From Burkholderiales bacterium (GTDB lineage: Bacteria > Pseudomonadota > Gammaproteobacteria > Burkholderiales > Nitrosomonadaceae), in assembly GCA_024235755.1 (NCBI GenBank), contig JACKLV010000017.1, forward strand, positions 8,660-72,659: a DNA stretch of 64,000 bases, written 5' to 3'. A program made the translations under genes and the position numbers. Positions 27,747 through 37,319 of this stretch are shown here, in pieces (the stretch's first letter is position 1; the number at the start of each line of letters is the position of its first letter). The notes beneath the pieces are model-generated. The model worked only from the letters and a program-made list of their open reading frames with translations. It did not search any database and had not been told where the DNA came from.

Positions 27747-28625
27747 TCAAATACCAGACCGGTTGCTGGATTGCTGTCGCCCCGCATAATCGCGCGCAAA
27801 CTGCCACGCGACCCGGCCACTGCGCGAACCGCGTCCGAGTGCCCATTGCAATGCCGCCCGACGTATCTCTGGATTCATATCCATAAAGCCAAAATCTGCA
27901 AGCCAGCAGCGCACAATTTCCAGATACTGTTCCTGGTCAAACGGATAAAACGATACCCATACACCGAAACGTTCCGACAGTGAAATTTTTTCTTCAATTG
28001 TTTCACTGGGGTGCACTTCTTCTCCTATGTGACGCGTATCGAGATTATCGCGCATGTATTCCGGCACCATATGCCGCCGGTTAGATGTGGCATAAATCAG
28101 CACATTATCCGAAACCGTCGCAACCGAGCCGTCCAGCACCACCTTCAACGCCTTGTAACCCGGCTCATCGCGTTCAAACGACAGATCGTCGCAGAACACG
28201 ATAAAACGTTCGGGTCGCTGCGCTATTAGCTCCACAATGTCATGCAAATCTACCAAATGATATTTTTCCACCTCGATCAGGCGCAATCCGTCGCCGGCAT
28301 ACTGATTCAGCAAAGCTTTGATCAATGATGATTTGCCGGTGCCACGCGCACCGGTCAACAATACGTTATTTGCTGAAAACCCCTGTACAAACTGACGGGT
28401 ATTCTGATCGACAAGCGCTTTTTGCGCATCAACGCCGCGCAAATCTTTCAGTGTTATCCGATGCGGGTGCGTTACCGGCTGAATGAAGCCACAGTTTTGC
28501 CGCCGTCGCCATCGAAACGCGATGCCTGCAGACCAGTCAGGTTCGGGCGGCGTTACCGGCAGAAAATTTTCCAAACGGTCAAGCAGTTTATCTGCCCGGT
28601 CGCAAAGCTTCTCCAATTCCGCCAT
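27747..28625 (-). CDS. DUF815 AAA-type ATPase
   Basis: A 292-residue AAA ATPase of unknown role. Walker A is GARGTGKSS (about residues 92-99), Walker B is FIVFCDDLSFE, and YATSNRRHMVPE forms the sensor 1 region; these are hallmarks of the DUF815 family. The N-terminal 30 residues are a charged helix. The ATG at 28625 is preferred to a TTG four codons earlier. It lies between argJ and the Nudix gene on the minus strand with short spacers (20 and 31 bases). Confidence 0.9.
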   Translation of the reverse strand: MAELEKLCDRADKLLDRLENFLPVTPPEPDWSAGIAFRWRRRQNCGFIQPVTHPHRITLKDLRGVDAQKALVDQNTRQFVQGFSANNVLLTGARGTGKSSLIKALLNQYAGDGLRLIEVEKYHLVDLHDIVELIAQRPERFIVFCDDLSFERDEPGYKALKVVLDGSVATVSDNVLIYATSNRRHMVPEYMRDNLDTRHIGEEVHPSETIEEKISLSERFGVWVSFYPFDQEQYLEIVRCWLADFGFMDMNPEIRRAALQWALGRGSRSGRVAWQFARDYAGRQQSSNRSGI

Positions 28626-28645
28626 AGACTCTTTCAACTCGCAAG

Positions 28646-29872
28646 TTAACTGCGGTAACCCGCGTTGATTTTCACATAATCGTATGAGAAATCACACGTC
28701 CAGACAGTTGACGATGCGGTACCGCGGTTCAACACAATCTTTACGGTAATTTCAGATTGATTCATGACGGATTGACCGTCTTCTTCCCGGTAGGTCGACG
28801 CGCGTCCACCTTTCTCGGCAACCAGTACATCCCCGAGATACAGCTCAATACCGCTGATATCGAGATCATTGATGCCTGCATAACCAATCGCCGCGAGTAT
28901 TCTGCCGAGATTCGGATCGGATGCAAAAAAAGCGGTTTTCACCAACGGCGAATGCGCTACGGCGTAGGCCACCAGCCTGCATTCTTCTTCATTATGGCCG
29001 GCATCAACCCGGACGGTAATAAATTTGGTCGCTCCCTCGCCATCACGCACGATCATTTGCGCCAGCGATACAGCCACATCGGTTACAGCATCCCTGAGCT
29101 GCTCAAATTCAGCGCTGTCTCGTTCACTGATTTCGGCATGTCCGGCACAACCGGTTGCCATCGCCATCAATGCATCGTTTGTCGATGTATCGCCATCCAC
29201 CGTAATGCAGTTAAACGAATGATCCGCTGCATAACGCACGATCTCTTGCAACAGCGCTTGGCTGATACTGGCGTCAGTCGCGACAAAACCCAGCATAGTC
29301 GCCATGTTCGGGCGAATCATGCCCGATCCTTTGGCAATACCGGTAACGGTCACTGTGCGGCCATTCAGTTTCATCTGTCTGGATACACCTTTGGGCACGA
29401 TATCTGTTGTCATAATCGCCTGCGCTGCGTCAAACCAGTTATCCGTTTTGAGATTTGCCACGGCCGCGGGCAGTCCGCCAACCACTGCGTCAACCGGCAA
29501 CGGTTCCATAATTACACCGGTAGAAAATGGAAGCACCTGTTGCGCTTCACAACCCAGCAATTCGGCCAGCGCCGCACACGTGGTACGGGCATGTTGCAGC
29601 CCTGTTTCCCCGGTGCCAGCATTGGCATTGCCTGTATTCACCACCAGCGCCCGAGTCGGTGACAATGCCAGATGCGCTTTTGCCACGATAACTGGCGCGG
29701 CACAAAAGCGGTTTTGCGTGAAAACACCGGCAACCCGGCTGCCTTCATCCAGTTTGATAACCAGCAGATCTTTGCGGTGCTGTTTTTTTATACCGGCTTC
29801 GGCAATCCCCAACGAAACGCCTGGTACCGGCAGCAAATGTTCTGAAGATAAAGCAGAGATGTTAACAGGCAT
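28646..29872 (-). CDS. argJ: Bifunctional glutamate N-acetyltransferase / N-acetylglutamate synthase
   Basis: A 408-residue enzyme that transfers the acetyl group from N-acetylornithine to glutamate in the cyclic arginine pathway; many members also use acetyl-CoA. The autoprocessing and catalytic site KGSGMIRPNMATML places the Thr nucleophile at residue 192. Other marks are NTGNANAGTG and DGDTSTNDA. Length and motifs fit the family throughout. It leads a minus-strand group of three genes (argJ, DUF815 ATPase, Nudix-ThiE), all close together. Confidence 0.96.
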   Translation of the reverse strand: MPVNISALSSEHLLPVPGVSLGIAEAGIKKQHRKDLLVIKLDEGSRVAGVFTQNRFCAAPVIVAKAHLALSPTRALVVNTGNANAGTGETGLQHARTTCAALAELLGCEAQQVLPFSTGVIMEPLPVDAVVGGLPAAVANLKTDNWFDAAQAIMTTDIVPKGVSRQMKLNGRTVTVTGIAKGSGMIRPNMATMLGFVATDASISQALLQEIVRYAADHSFNCITVDGDTSTNDALMAMATGCAGHAEISERDSAEFEQLRDAVTDVAVSLAQMIVRDGEGATKFITVRVDAGHNEEECRLVAYAVAHSPLVKTAFFASDPNLGRILAAIGYAGINDLDISGIELYLGDVLVAEKGGRASTYREEDGQSVMNQSEITVKIVLNRGTASSTVWTCDFSYDYVKINAGYRS

Positions 29873-29965
29873 AGCGGTTCAGTCTGTCAGATAAAAACCG
29901 CTATGCTACCGCATCTTTCGCAAAAATTTACAAAAATTGTTTAACGTGCCTGATTCTCGTAGCAA

Positions 29966-31219
29966 TTACTTTTCTTTTTGCTGAAGCGTTTGCACTCGCT
30001 TATTAAGCCATTGCTCGATATCATGCAACAGCCTGCTTCTTAAGGGTTCTGTCAAGAACAGATGTTGGTGGTAACGCGATTGCGACAATGCCCGATAGGC
30101 ATTATCGGGATGATTGTGTATTGTCGCATGAATAAAATCTTTGCTGCCCCAGGCGGGTGTGATGGGATCATGCGCTGAATAAATCAAAAAATACGGCGTG
30201 GAAAATCCATCCATATGGCGGCGAAACTGTACGATTTCGCTTTCAATCCCTTTCACATACCGCAGCAGGCTGCGGCGGATGATCCAACCATCCTCCCTCA
30301 AGCTCGCCTTTTCCTGCGCACTGTCAGTCAGATAATCCACAACCCAACCGGGCGCGGACGGTGTGGCAAAACGACGGATACCCGGCCACGAAAGTACTTC
30401 AAACATACCGTCCAGCACCGGCACGGTCAGCAAAGACACTAGCTGATTGAAAATCAGCACCGGTAACGGCTCATCGTGAGGGTGCAAGAAATGTGTCTCG
30501 GCATGAAACGACAACTTAATCAACGGATTGGCCAGCCAACCCCGCCAGCCAGGGACTTCGCTAACGGCAAAACCGGGTCCCAGAAACACGACACCTGCTA
30601 TTCGGCTGACCGGGCCATCGGCAGCTTGCGGTTGCAGCATGTACGAAGCCGTCACCAAAGCACCCAGGCTATGCGCAACGATAAACACCGGCTTATTCTT
30701 TTTATACTGCATATCGCAGATACGCACCGTTTCTATGATTGCGCGATCGAGATCCCGGCGCATCGGTTCCAGGTCGTCAAGCGCGGTTTGAGCCAGATAC
30801 GCGTCACTGACATCTTGCCTGCCAGCCCCGTCAGACAGTGCCCTATCCGCCTGCTGCAATACGGGATTGGACAAACCGTGTGCATAATAATCAAAACCAG
30901 CCACCATGAACTGCTGCGAGAAAAAACGCGCAACATCCTCATAACGGCCGATATGCTCATTCATACCGTGCACAAGCAGCAAGCAACCTACAGGCGGGTT
31001 TTCCGTCGGCGGTGACATGACACGCAGCAACAAGGATTGCGACGGCGTTGCTTCCTCACCTGTGTCGGTTGATCCGGATACTTGGAATTCCTTTCCCCAA
31101 CGCGGATAGGGCTTGTCGACAAATTGCGGCTGCATGCAACCCGACAATAACGCCAGCATGAGTAACAGGAAAATTCTATGTATCAATACCGCCAGCGACC
31201 TACCTTGCATCAATTTCAT
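29966..31219 (-). CDS. Alpha/beta-hydrolase lipoprotein (lysophospholipase-like)
   Basis: A 417-residue envelope-attached hydrolase. The signal peptide ends in LLSGC with the lipidated Cys at residue 28. The fold shows LLLVHGMNEHIGRY (oxyanion loop), FDYYAHGLS, and the nucleophile elbow VAHSLGALV with Ser184, followed by the acid region SAHDPITP and a late YHQHLF His. It resembles monoacylglycerol-lipase or PldB-type hydrolases; the substrate is not determined. The start overlaps the macro-domain stop by four bases (ATGA), so the two are translated together. Confidence 0.85.
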   Translation of the reverse strand: MKLMQGRSLAVLIHRIFLLLMLALLSGCMQPQFVDKPYPRWGKEFQVSGSTDTGEEATPSQSLLLRVMSPPTENPPVGCLLLVHGMNEHIGRYEDVARFFSQQFMVAGFDYYAHGLSNPVLQQADRALSDGAGRQDVSDAYLAQTALDDLEPMRRDLDRAIIETVRICDMQYKKNKPVFIVAHSLGALVTASYMLQPQAADGPVSRIAGVVFLGPGFAVSEVPGWRGWLANPLIKLSFHAETHFLHPHDEPLPVLIFNQLVSLLTVPVLDGMFEVLSWPGIRRFATPSAPGWVVDYLTDSAQEKASLREDGWIIRRSLLRYVKGIESEIVQFRRHMDGFSTPYFLIYSAHDPITPAWGSKDFIHATIHNHPDNAYRALSQSRYHQHLFLTEPLRSRLLHDIEQWLNKRVQTLQQKEK

Positions 31220-31758
31220 TTGCTGGTGCAGGCATAGAGCGCCTCGGCAAAAACCCGCAAATCAGACTCGCCAAACAAAACGAAACGGATATGTTTGACT
31301 CTAACAAGGTCTGGAAGCGCATCCAACACTGTTTTCAATGCGATCTTGGCGGCGGATGGCAGCGGAAAGCCAAAAACACCGGTCGAAATGGCCGGAAACG
31401 CTATGGATTCAACGCTATTTTCTTCAGCCAGCTGCAAAGCATTACGATAACACGATGCCAGCAATACGTCGGAAGGTTCATCGACGCCATAAACCGGCCC
31501 TAGGCAATGAATGACATAACGGTTCGGCAACCGGCATGCGCCGGTGATGACTGCCTGGCCGGGCCGAATTGGCGCAAACTGCCTGCATTCCGCTTCGAGC
31601 TCAGGTCCGGCGCTCCGATGAATGGCGCCAGCAACGCCGCCACCTGTCTGCAACGCGGCATTGGCTGCATTGACAATGGCCGCCATATCCGGTTGTTCGG
31701 CAATATTCCCCTGAATGCATTCAATAAGAACGCCATTTGATTTGAATTGAGTCACCAT
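31216..31758 (-). CDS. Macro-domain protein, O-acetyl-ADP-ribose deacetylase-like
   Basis: A 180-residue macro domain of the YmdB type. GNIAEQPDMAAIVNAANAAL and GGGVAGAIHRSAG form the ADP-ribose-binding loops, and IAFPAISTGVFGFPLP is the phosphate loop. It would deacetylate O-acetyl-ADP-ribose or remove ADP-ribose from protein Asp/Glu. The neighbour is a lipoprotein hydrolase with a four-base overlap, an unusual pairing of a cytoplasmic and an exported enzyme. The start at 31758 is the first ATG in the frame. Confidence 0.93.
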   Translation of the reverse strand: MVTQFKSNGVLIECIQGNIAEQPDMAAIVNAANAALQTGGGVAGAIHRSAGPELEAECRQFAPIRPGQAVITGACRLPNRYVIHCLGPVYGVDEPSDVLLASCYRNALQLAEENSVESIAFPAISTGVFGFPLPSAAKIALKTVLDALPDLVRVKHIRFVLFGESDLRVFAEALYACTSK

Positions 31759-31872
31759 GCTGTTGCTTCGATTTCAACTGAAACCAGGCTAATCGGAATA
31801 CAACGATTGTATTCATCTAGGCATGATACGTCCAATTTCTGTATTTCGATACCGTCCGTCTGAACATACAAT

Positions 31873-32142
31873 CTACATACCGCTCAACTGCTTAAATTTG
31901 GCATATTGTTTGAGCAACGGAATCAGTTGAGATAAATGCCATATCTCCAACACGATACCGACAACCAGCATGGCGCTAACCAGTTCCTGATGATTTAACA
32001 ACGGATGAAATGCGTCGCCTTTTGCGACATACAGGCCGTAAATCCCCAGCCCCAGAAACAGTGCGGCGATTGCGCCGATGATTTGCATACGGATAATGCC
32101 GTTTCGTATCTCGATTCGTTCGTTTTCTTTACGTGTTCCCAT
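31873..32142 (-). CDS. Small two-helix inner-membrane protein
   Basis: An 89-residue protein with a basic and acidic N-terminal tail and two hydrophobic helices (about residues 18-40 and 53-75), then a short basic tail. I do not recognise the family. It lies between the macro-domain gene and a TfpX-like gene on the same strand. A 131-base spacer upstream includes no clear promoter. Confidence 0.6.
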   Translation of the reverse strand: MGTRKENERIEIRNGIIRMQIIGAIAALFLGLGIYGLYVAKGDAFHPLLNHQELVSAMLVVGIVLEIWHLSQLIPLLKQYAKFKQLSGM

Positions 32143-32273
32143 TTATTGATTGATCTCCAATCCAGTTTGTTTAAAAAATATTTGCAAGACAGCCGATAAG
32201 CCAATACCCGATGAGCCATTACCAATGACAAGGCAAATCAGAAAACAGCTTTTCAGCTGACCGGCCTATTGGT

Positions 32274-33059
32274 TTATTGCTTGTATGGCGCATTGAGTGT
32301 TCCCTTGACATCCCCGGCTTTTGAAAAAATCAGAATCACATTATGGTAACGAGCATGCAAAGGCATATAAATGAAATCGCTTCTACTACCTCCGGACTGC
32401 GCTAAAAAGGCATCGAGTTCCTGCCGCATTTGCGCATTGTGCGTAACAATCTCATCAATATCGAGCCGGTTCACAAATATTTCACTGCGGTTTTGTTTGA
32501 ACGGGCGGTAAAGCTGAGGCTGTTCAAACGGCGCCAGCTGTTTTTCAGTGCTCAAGGCGAGCAGCTCATGAAGCTCCTCGATACTGACCGGACGTCTGGC
32601 ATGAATCAGTACGGGCATTTCCGTGCCGTATTGCGCCAGTTGATCCAAGTCGATATTCTGCAGGTGATACGCTTTGGCAGGCATGCTGTAGAATTCACCG
32701 TCCCAGTGAACGATGGCAACCGGGCGCTCGTCATGCACGGTATAAATGCCCCAGGCAAGCACACTGGCCTGTACCAGTGCAATCGTTCCAAGATCAAAAC
32801 GGATTTCCCGCTTCGACTTTCCCGGATTGAAAATGATCAGCGTCATCAACGGACCGAGCACCAGATCGATCAAAGCCACGATGCGAATACCCTGCCAGCC
32901 GCCATCCGCTGTAAAATACGGCAAGGGATACCATTTAAAAACAATAAAATAAGCGAGAACCAGAAAAACAACACCGCTGATTGCCAGATGAATGCCGGCC
33001 GCCTTGAATTTGGATTTGATTAATGAAGTGTGTTTTGCAATCGACATTGCTGCTTCCAT
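32274..33059 (-). CDS. TfpX/TfpZ-family type IV pilin accessory protein
   Basis: A 261-residue inner-membrane protein. Near the N-terminus it reads SKFKAAGIHLAISGVVFLVLAYF and then KWYPLPYFTADGGWQGIRIV, followed by DLVLGPLMTLIIFNPGKSKREIRFDL. This is the diagnostic pattern of TfpX/TfpZ proteins, which assist assembly or stability of type IV pilins. Three or four helices fill the first 130 residues; the rest is periplasmic or cytoplasmic. The start at 33059 has GAGGT upstream; an ATG at 33047 is a second option. No pilin gene lies within the window. Confidence 0.88.
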   Translation of the reverse strand: MEAAMSIAKHTSLIKSKFKAAGIHLAISGVVFLVLAYFIVFKWYPLPYFTADGGWQGIRIVALIDLVLGPLMTLIIFNPGKSKREIRFDLGTIALVQASVLAWGIYTVHDERPVAIVHWDGEFYSMPAKAYHLQNIDLDQLAQYGTEMPVLIHARRPVSIEELHELLALSTEKQLAPFEQPQLYRPFKQNRSEIFVNRLDIDEIVTHNAQMRQELDAFLAQSGGSRSDFIYMPLHARYHNVILIFSKAGDVKGTLNAPYKQ

Positions 33060-33288
33060 GAATACCTCACTGCTTGCGTGTAAATTGAAGTAGATCAAAT
33101 TAAATCGAAAGAAATAGCTAATTTGTGCTCAGAAAAACTGATGAGAATCTTCGGCAAATCGCTGAAAAATGTTGTCGCGGCGCGAATACAGACAGTTTTT
33201 CGACAACCTGCTCAATAACGGCACTTGGATTTTGTGCTTTAATACTACAAAAACGTCATCTTACAACTTCGATAAATACAGGCAAACC

Positions 33289-33693
33289 ATGAAAAAACAA
33301 CTTTCAGCGCTATTTATTCTCACTTTAATTCCAATAACCGGGCTTACACAACAGCCGGGAATCAGTCAGGAACAGATGCAGCAGCTCATGCAACAAGCAC
33401 AGCAAATGCAGACCTGCATGTCCCGGGTTGACCAGAGCGCCATGATGGAAATGGGGCAAAAAGCACAAGCTGTGGAAGCCAAAATCAAATCCTTGTGTCA
33501 GGCCGGAAAACGCGATGAAGCGCTGGATACTGCGATCGCTTTCGGGCGGGAAATGGCCGATGATGAAAATATCCGGATCGCCCGGGAATGCGGCAAAATG
33601 GCACAAAAAATGCTGCCCGACTTCAAATTTCCGACCAGCAAAGCGGAAGCTGAAGCGCAAAACAGTCATATCTGCGACGCATATGCGCAATAA
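33289..33693 (+). CDS. Exported Gln/Met-rich protein of unknown function
   Basis: A 134-residue protein with a signal peptide (MKKQLSALFILTLIP, cut before the QQPGIS region). The mature part is helical and unusually rich in Gln and Met in the segment EQMQQLMQQAQQMQTCM, with four Cys in all. I know of similar short periplasmic proteins in Nitrosomonadales but no named family. The ATG at 33289 is used because upstream frame lacks signal-peptide character. The methyltransferase gene tpm starts 30 bases downstream. Confidence 0.75.
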   Translation: MKKQLSALFILTLIPITGLTQQPGISQEQMQQLMQQAQQMQTCMSRVDQSAMMEMGQKAQAVEAKIKSLCQAGKRDEALDTAIAFGREMADDENIRIARECGKMAQKMLPDFKFPTSKAEAEAQNSHICDAYAQ

Positions 33694-33723
33694 ATTGGCA
33701 AACCGCTCAATCAGGCTATCGGC

Positions 33724-34401
33724 ATGACTCAATCTTACTGGCTCGACCGGTGGGAACGCAATGAGACCGGGTTTCATCAGGATACGTACAATCCGTACCT
33801 GATCGAATACTGGCCGACACTGCGTCTTGCCGCCGGCAGCCGGGTATTTGTGCCGCTTTGCGGAAAAACGCGCGACATGATTTGGCTGCGCGATCAGGGC
33901 CATGCCGTTTTGGGTGTCGAATTGAGCGCACTCGCGGTGCAAAACTTCTACCGGGAAAATGCGCTTGCGCCAAAGCAGGCGCAATATACTAGAAAACAGT
34001 TCAATCACTTTTCCGATGGCAATATCGATATACTCCACGGCGATTTTTTCGATCTAAACAAAAACGATCTGACCAGCATCCAAGCCGTCTATGACCGCGC
34101 ATCGCTGGTCGCATTGCCGCCGGATCTGCGCAGGCGGTATGCCGCGCACATGTTCGACATTCTACCGCCTGCCACGCAGATTCTGCTGGTCGGATTCGAC
34201 TATCCGCAGATTGAAATGCAGGGGCCGCCCTATGCGGTGCCGCACGAAGAAGTTATCGCGCTCTATCTGCCAAACGCCGACGTGCGTCTGTTGACGCAAA
34301 TTGACGTACTCGCTGACAACCCACGTTTTCAGCAGCGCGGATTGACCCGCCTGGTCGAAAGCGTTTATCTATTGACGCTGCATCATCCGGAAAAATCCTG
34401 A
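33724..34401 (+). CDS. tpm: Thiopurine S-methyltransferase
   Basis: A 225-residue SAM-dependent methyltransferase. It has YWLDRWERNETGFHQ at the N-terminus and FVPLCGKTRDMIWLRDQGH, the TPMT SAM-binding signature. In bacteria such enzymes methylate thiopurines, selenite or tellurite. It is convergent with the ROK kinase gene, eight bases away. The enzyme length matches the family (about 218-230). Confidence 0.93.
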   Translation: MTQSYWLDRWERNETGFHQDTYNPYLIEYWPTLRLAAGSRVFVPLCGKTRDMIWLRDQGHAVLGVELSALAVQNFYRENALAPKQAQYTRKQFNHFSDGNIDILHGDFFDLNKNDLTSIQAVYDRASLVALPPDLRRRYAAHMFDILPPATQILLVGFDYPQIEMQGPPYAVPHEEVIALYLPNADVRLLTQIDVLADNPRFQQRGLTRLVESVYLLTLHHPEKS

Positions 34402-34409
34402 GCAGGAAA

Positions 34410-35315
34410 TTAACCTATCCGATCGATTTCATGCGGACGCCAAAGCTGTGCGGCGCCACGCACGCCGGAACTGTCGCCATGCACGTTCTTCAACACGGGC
34501 GTGATGAATTCGTCATTAAACACATAGTGCGCCAGGCGTTCACGCCCCTCTGAATAGAGTCTTTGCACATTCGACAAACCGCCGCCGAGCACAATCGCAT
34601 CGGGATCGAGGATATTAACCACCATCGCCAGTGCGCGGCCGAACCGGTCGAAAAACCGTTGCATGGCGGCTTCAGCCAGCGCATCGCCTTGCGCCGCCAA
34701 CGCAACGACATCACCGGCAGCCAGCGCCGCACCCCCGCCGGAACGATGAAAATCAGCCGCGAGACCCGGGCCAGAAATCAGCGTTTCCACGCAACCGCGA
34801 TGACCGCAATAGCAATCCGGCCCATCGCGTTCAAGGATATTATGCCCCCACTCTCCGCCGATATGCTGACGGCCTGCATGCAGCTGCCCGTTGAACACAA
34901 CGCCCCCGCCCACGCCGGTGCCCATAATCACGCCAAACACCACGCCATAGCCTTTTCCCGCGCCATCCAGCGCTTCGCTCAAGGCAAAACAGTTTGCATC
35001 ATTGGCGATTCGCAGCGGACGGTTTAACAAACTCTGCAAATCCTCCAGCAATGGCTGTCCGTTCAGACAAACGGTATTGGAGTTTTTCATGCACCCCGTC
35101 ACCGTTGAAATCGCACCGGGCGTGCCGATACCTACCGAACAACGCCTGCCCGCACCTGCTTCAAGCTGTTCAACCAGCTGTGCCACTGCATTCAGAATCG
35201 CCCGATAACCCTCGGCCTGTGGCGTAGTTATGCGTTTTCTCAGCAATTCGTGACCCTCATCGTCCAGTACCACACCTTCTATCTTGGTTCCCCCCAAATC
35301 GATACCGATGCGCAT
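34410..35315 (-). CDS. ROK-family sugar kinase (fructokinase-like)
   Basis: A 301-residue ATP-dependent sugar kinase of the ROK family. The N-terminus is MRIGIDLGGTKIEGVVLDD (phosphate loop). The central segment IMGTGVGGGVVFNG and the zinc site CYCGHRGCVE are family signatures, and the catalytic Asp is in IANDANCFAL. It resembles Mak/fructokinase more than NagK, but substrate cannot be decided from sequence alone. It begins 15 bases... downstream in coordinate terms from the prfB end, on the same strand, so it may be co-transcribed with prfB. Confidence 0.88.
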   Translation of the reverse strand: MRIGIDLGGTKIEGVVLDDEGHELLRKRITTPQAEGYRAILNAVAQLVEQLEAGAGRRCSVGIGTPGAISTVTGCMKNSNTVCLNGQPLLEDLQSLLNRPLRIANDANCFALSEALDGAGKGYGVVFGVIMGTGVGGGVVFNGQLHAGRQHIGGEWGHNILERDGPDCYCGHRGCVETLISGPGLAADFHRSGGGAALAAGDVVALAAQGDALAEAAMQRFFDRFGRALAMVVNILDPDAIVLGGGLSNVQRLYSEGRERLAHYVFNDEFITPVLKNVHGDSSGVRGAAQLWRPHEIDRIG

Positions 35316-35329
35316 TTTTGTCCGTGCGA

Positions 35330-36437
35330 TTATTTCACCCCTTCCTTCAAACTCGCCATAATAAACTGGTTGAGGTCGCCGTCGAGCACTGCCTGGGTAT
35401 TGCCGGTCTCGACGTTGGTGCGCAGGTCTTTGATGCGCGACTGATCGAGCACATAGGAGCGAATCTGATGACCCCAGCCGATATCGGTTTTGGCGTCTTC
35501 GATGTTTTGTTTTTCTTCGTTGCGCTTACGCAGCTCTGCCTCAAACAACCGGGATTTCAGCATTGACATTGCCTCCGACCTGTTCTTATGCTGCGAGCGG
35601 CTGCTCTGGCACTGCACGACAATGTTGGTCGGCAAGTGCGTTACGCGCACGGCGGAATCGGTTTTGTTGATATGCTGCCCGCCCGCGCCTGAAGCACGGA
35701 ACGTATCGACCCGCAAATCCGCAGGATTGATATCGACCTCAAACGATTCATCGACTTCTGGGTAAACAAAAATACTGGCAAATGACGTATGACGGCGGTT
35801 GCCCGAGTCAAACGGCGATTTTCTGACCAGGCGGTGTACGCCGGTCTCCGTCCTCAAATAACCGTAAGCATACTCGCCGGTCACTTTCAAGGTGGCGCTT
35901 TTAATGCCGGCGATATCGCCGGGCGATTCCTCGAGCACTTCCACCTGCAACCCCTGCCGCTCGCAGTACCGCAGGTACATGCGTTCCAGCATGGCCGCCC
36001 AGTCCTGCGCTTCGGTACCGCCCGAACCGGACTGCACGTCCAGGAAACAATTGCTGGGGTCCATCGGATCGGAAAACATCCGGCGAAACTCCAGTTTCGC
36101 CACGGTTTCTTCCACCGTTTGGATGTCGTCGGCAATGCTGTTCAACGCTGCATCATCGGACTCTTCTTTTGCCAGCACAAATAATTCGCCGGTATCGCTC
36201 AATTGATGATCCAGCGATTCAAGCGTCAGTACCACGTCTTCCAGCGCTTTCTTTTCCCGGCTCACCTGTTCCGCCTGCTTGGCGTCATTCCAGATAGTTG
36301 GGTCTTCGAGCAAACGGTTTAACTCAACAAGTTTTAATTTCTTGCTGTCGTAGTCAAAGATACCTCCGCAAGTCATGGGTGCGTGTATTGAGCGCTTCAA
36401 GCTGTTCATCCATTGCATTGATTTGTTCTGCGTCCAT
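35330..36437 (-). CDS. prfB: Peptide chain release factor 2 (with programmed +1 frameshift)
   Basis: RF2 recognises UGA and UAA stop codons. The gene is in two frames: 36437 to 36357 (27 codons from ATG) and 36355 to 35330, joined by a +1 shift at CTT-TGA-C, giving a 368-residue protein close to E. coli RF2 (365). The tripeptide SPF that reads the stop codon is in RKSPFDSG, and the peptidyl-hydrolysis motif is in SGAGGQHINKTDS. The start at 36437 fits the family's short N-terminal helix. In the E. coli family this arrangement autoregulates RF2 levels. lysS does not follow; a ROK kinase does. Confidence 0.95.
36353..36368 (-). promoter_or_regulatory. Programmed frameshift site of prfB
   Basis: Read on the minus strand the site is CGGAGGTATCTTTGAC. 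It contains the internal Shine-Dalgarno-like AGGAGG/GGAGGT element, a three-base gap and then the slippery CTT followed by the in-frame UGA, matching the conserved autoregulatory site. When RF2 is scarce, pausing at UGA allows the +1 shift to GAC. Confidence 0.95.
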
Positions 36438-36614
36438 CAGTCTCACTGTCTCCTGTATCGATCATAAACCCATATTGTAATCCGAATCGCATCACAAACC
36501 GACTCTGTATTGAGCGACGCCGCGTGATAACGGATACCGGCAAACGCAATTATTGATTAAAATACACAGCATCCAGAACTTTTCGATACCCTGATTTTTA
36601 TCATCACACATACA

Positions 36615-37319
36615 ATGCCGAATAATTTTGCGCTTATTCCGGCGGCCGGTTACGGTGCGCGAATGGGCAATCAATTGCCCAAACAATACTTGACGCTGGC
36701 CGGCCAGCCGATGATTTATCACGCAATCCGCACATTCTGCGAATCGTCTCAAATCAAACGCGTATTCATCGTGCTTTCACCGCAGGACCCGGAGTGGAAA
36801 AAATATGACTGGAGCGCGTTCTCCGACAAGCTGAGCGTGTTCCACTGCGGCGGCGAAACGCGCGCCGAAAGCGTGCTCAACGGACTGAACGCCGCAGCCG
36901 GGCGCTTTGCCATTGAATCGTCCGACTGGATTCTGGTGCATGATGCCGCGCGGCCGTTACTGACACAAAGCCAGCTTGGGCAACTGATTGACGAACTCGC
37001 CGATGATGCGGTCGGCGGCCTGCTTGCGGTACCCGTTGCCGACACGCTCAAACGCAGCGGCCTTAACGCACGCGTGTTGCAGACCGAGCCACGGGAAAAT
37101 CTCTGGCAGGCGCAAACGCCGCAAATGTTCCGCTATGAAATGCTCTTGCAGGCGCTGAACAATGTAGCGGAATTGAGCATTACCGATGACGCCAGCGCCA
37201 TTGAAGCCATGGGATACCATCCCAAACTCGTACACAACAAATCCGACAATTTCAAAATCACCTACCCGCAGGATCTCGCACTCGCCGAGCTCATCATGCA
37301 ACAAAGGAACCAACCATGA
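36615..37319 (+). CDS. ispD: 2-C-methyl-D-erythritol 4-phosphate cytidylyltransferase
   Basis: A 234-residue enzyme of the MEP isoprenoid pathway that joins CTP and MEP to give CDP-methylerythritol. The N-terminus has the nucleotide-binding IPAAGYGARMGNQLPKQY, and the middle has LVHDAARPLL and QTPQMFRYE, both typical of IspD. It overlaps ispF by four bases (ATGA at 37316), so the two are translationally coupled as in many proteobacteria. Confidence 0.95.
   Translation: MPNNFALIPAAGYGARMGNQLPKQYLTLAGQPMIYHAIRTFCESSQIKRVFIVLSPQDPEWKKYDWSAFSDKLSVFHCGGETRAESVLNGLNAAAGRFAIESSDWILVHDAARPLLTQSQLGQLIDELADDAVGGLLAVPVADTLKRSGLNARVLQTEPRENLWQAQTPQMFRYEMLLQALNNVAELSITDDASAIEAMGYHPKLVHNKSDNFKITYPQDLALAELIMQQRNQP

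Noticed and set aside
28757..29662. 301-codon plus-strand frame opposite argJ
   Set aside because: It is an antisense shadow; argJ has complete active-site motifs on the other strand.
36354..36437. prfB as a broken gene because of the in-frame TGA
   Set aside because: The site matches the conserved programmed frameshift of RF2 exactly, so the gene is functional.
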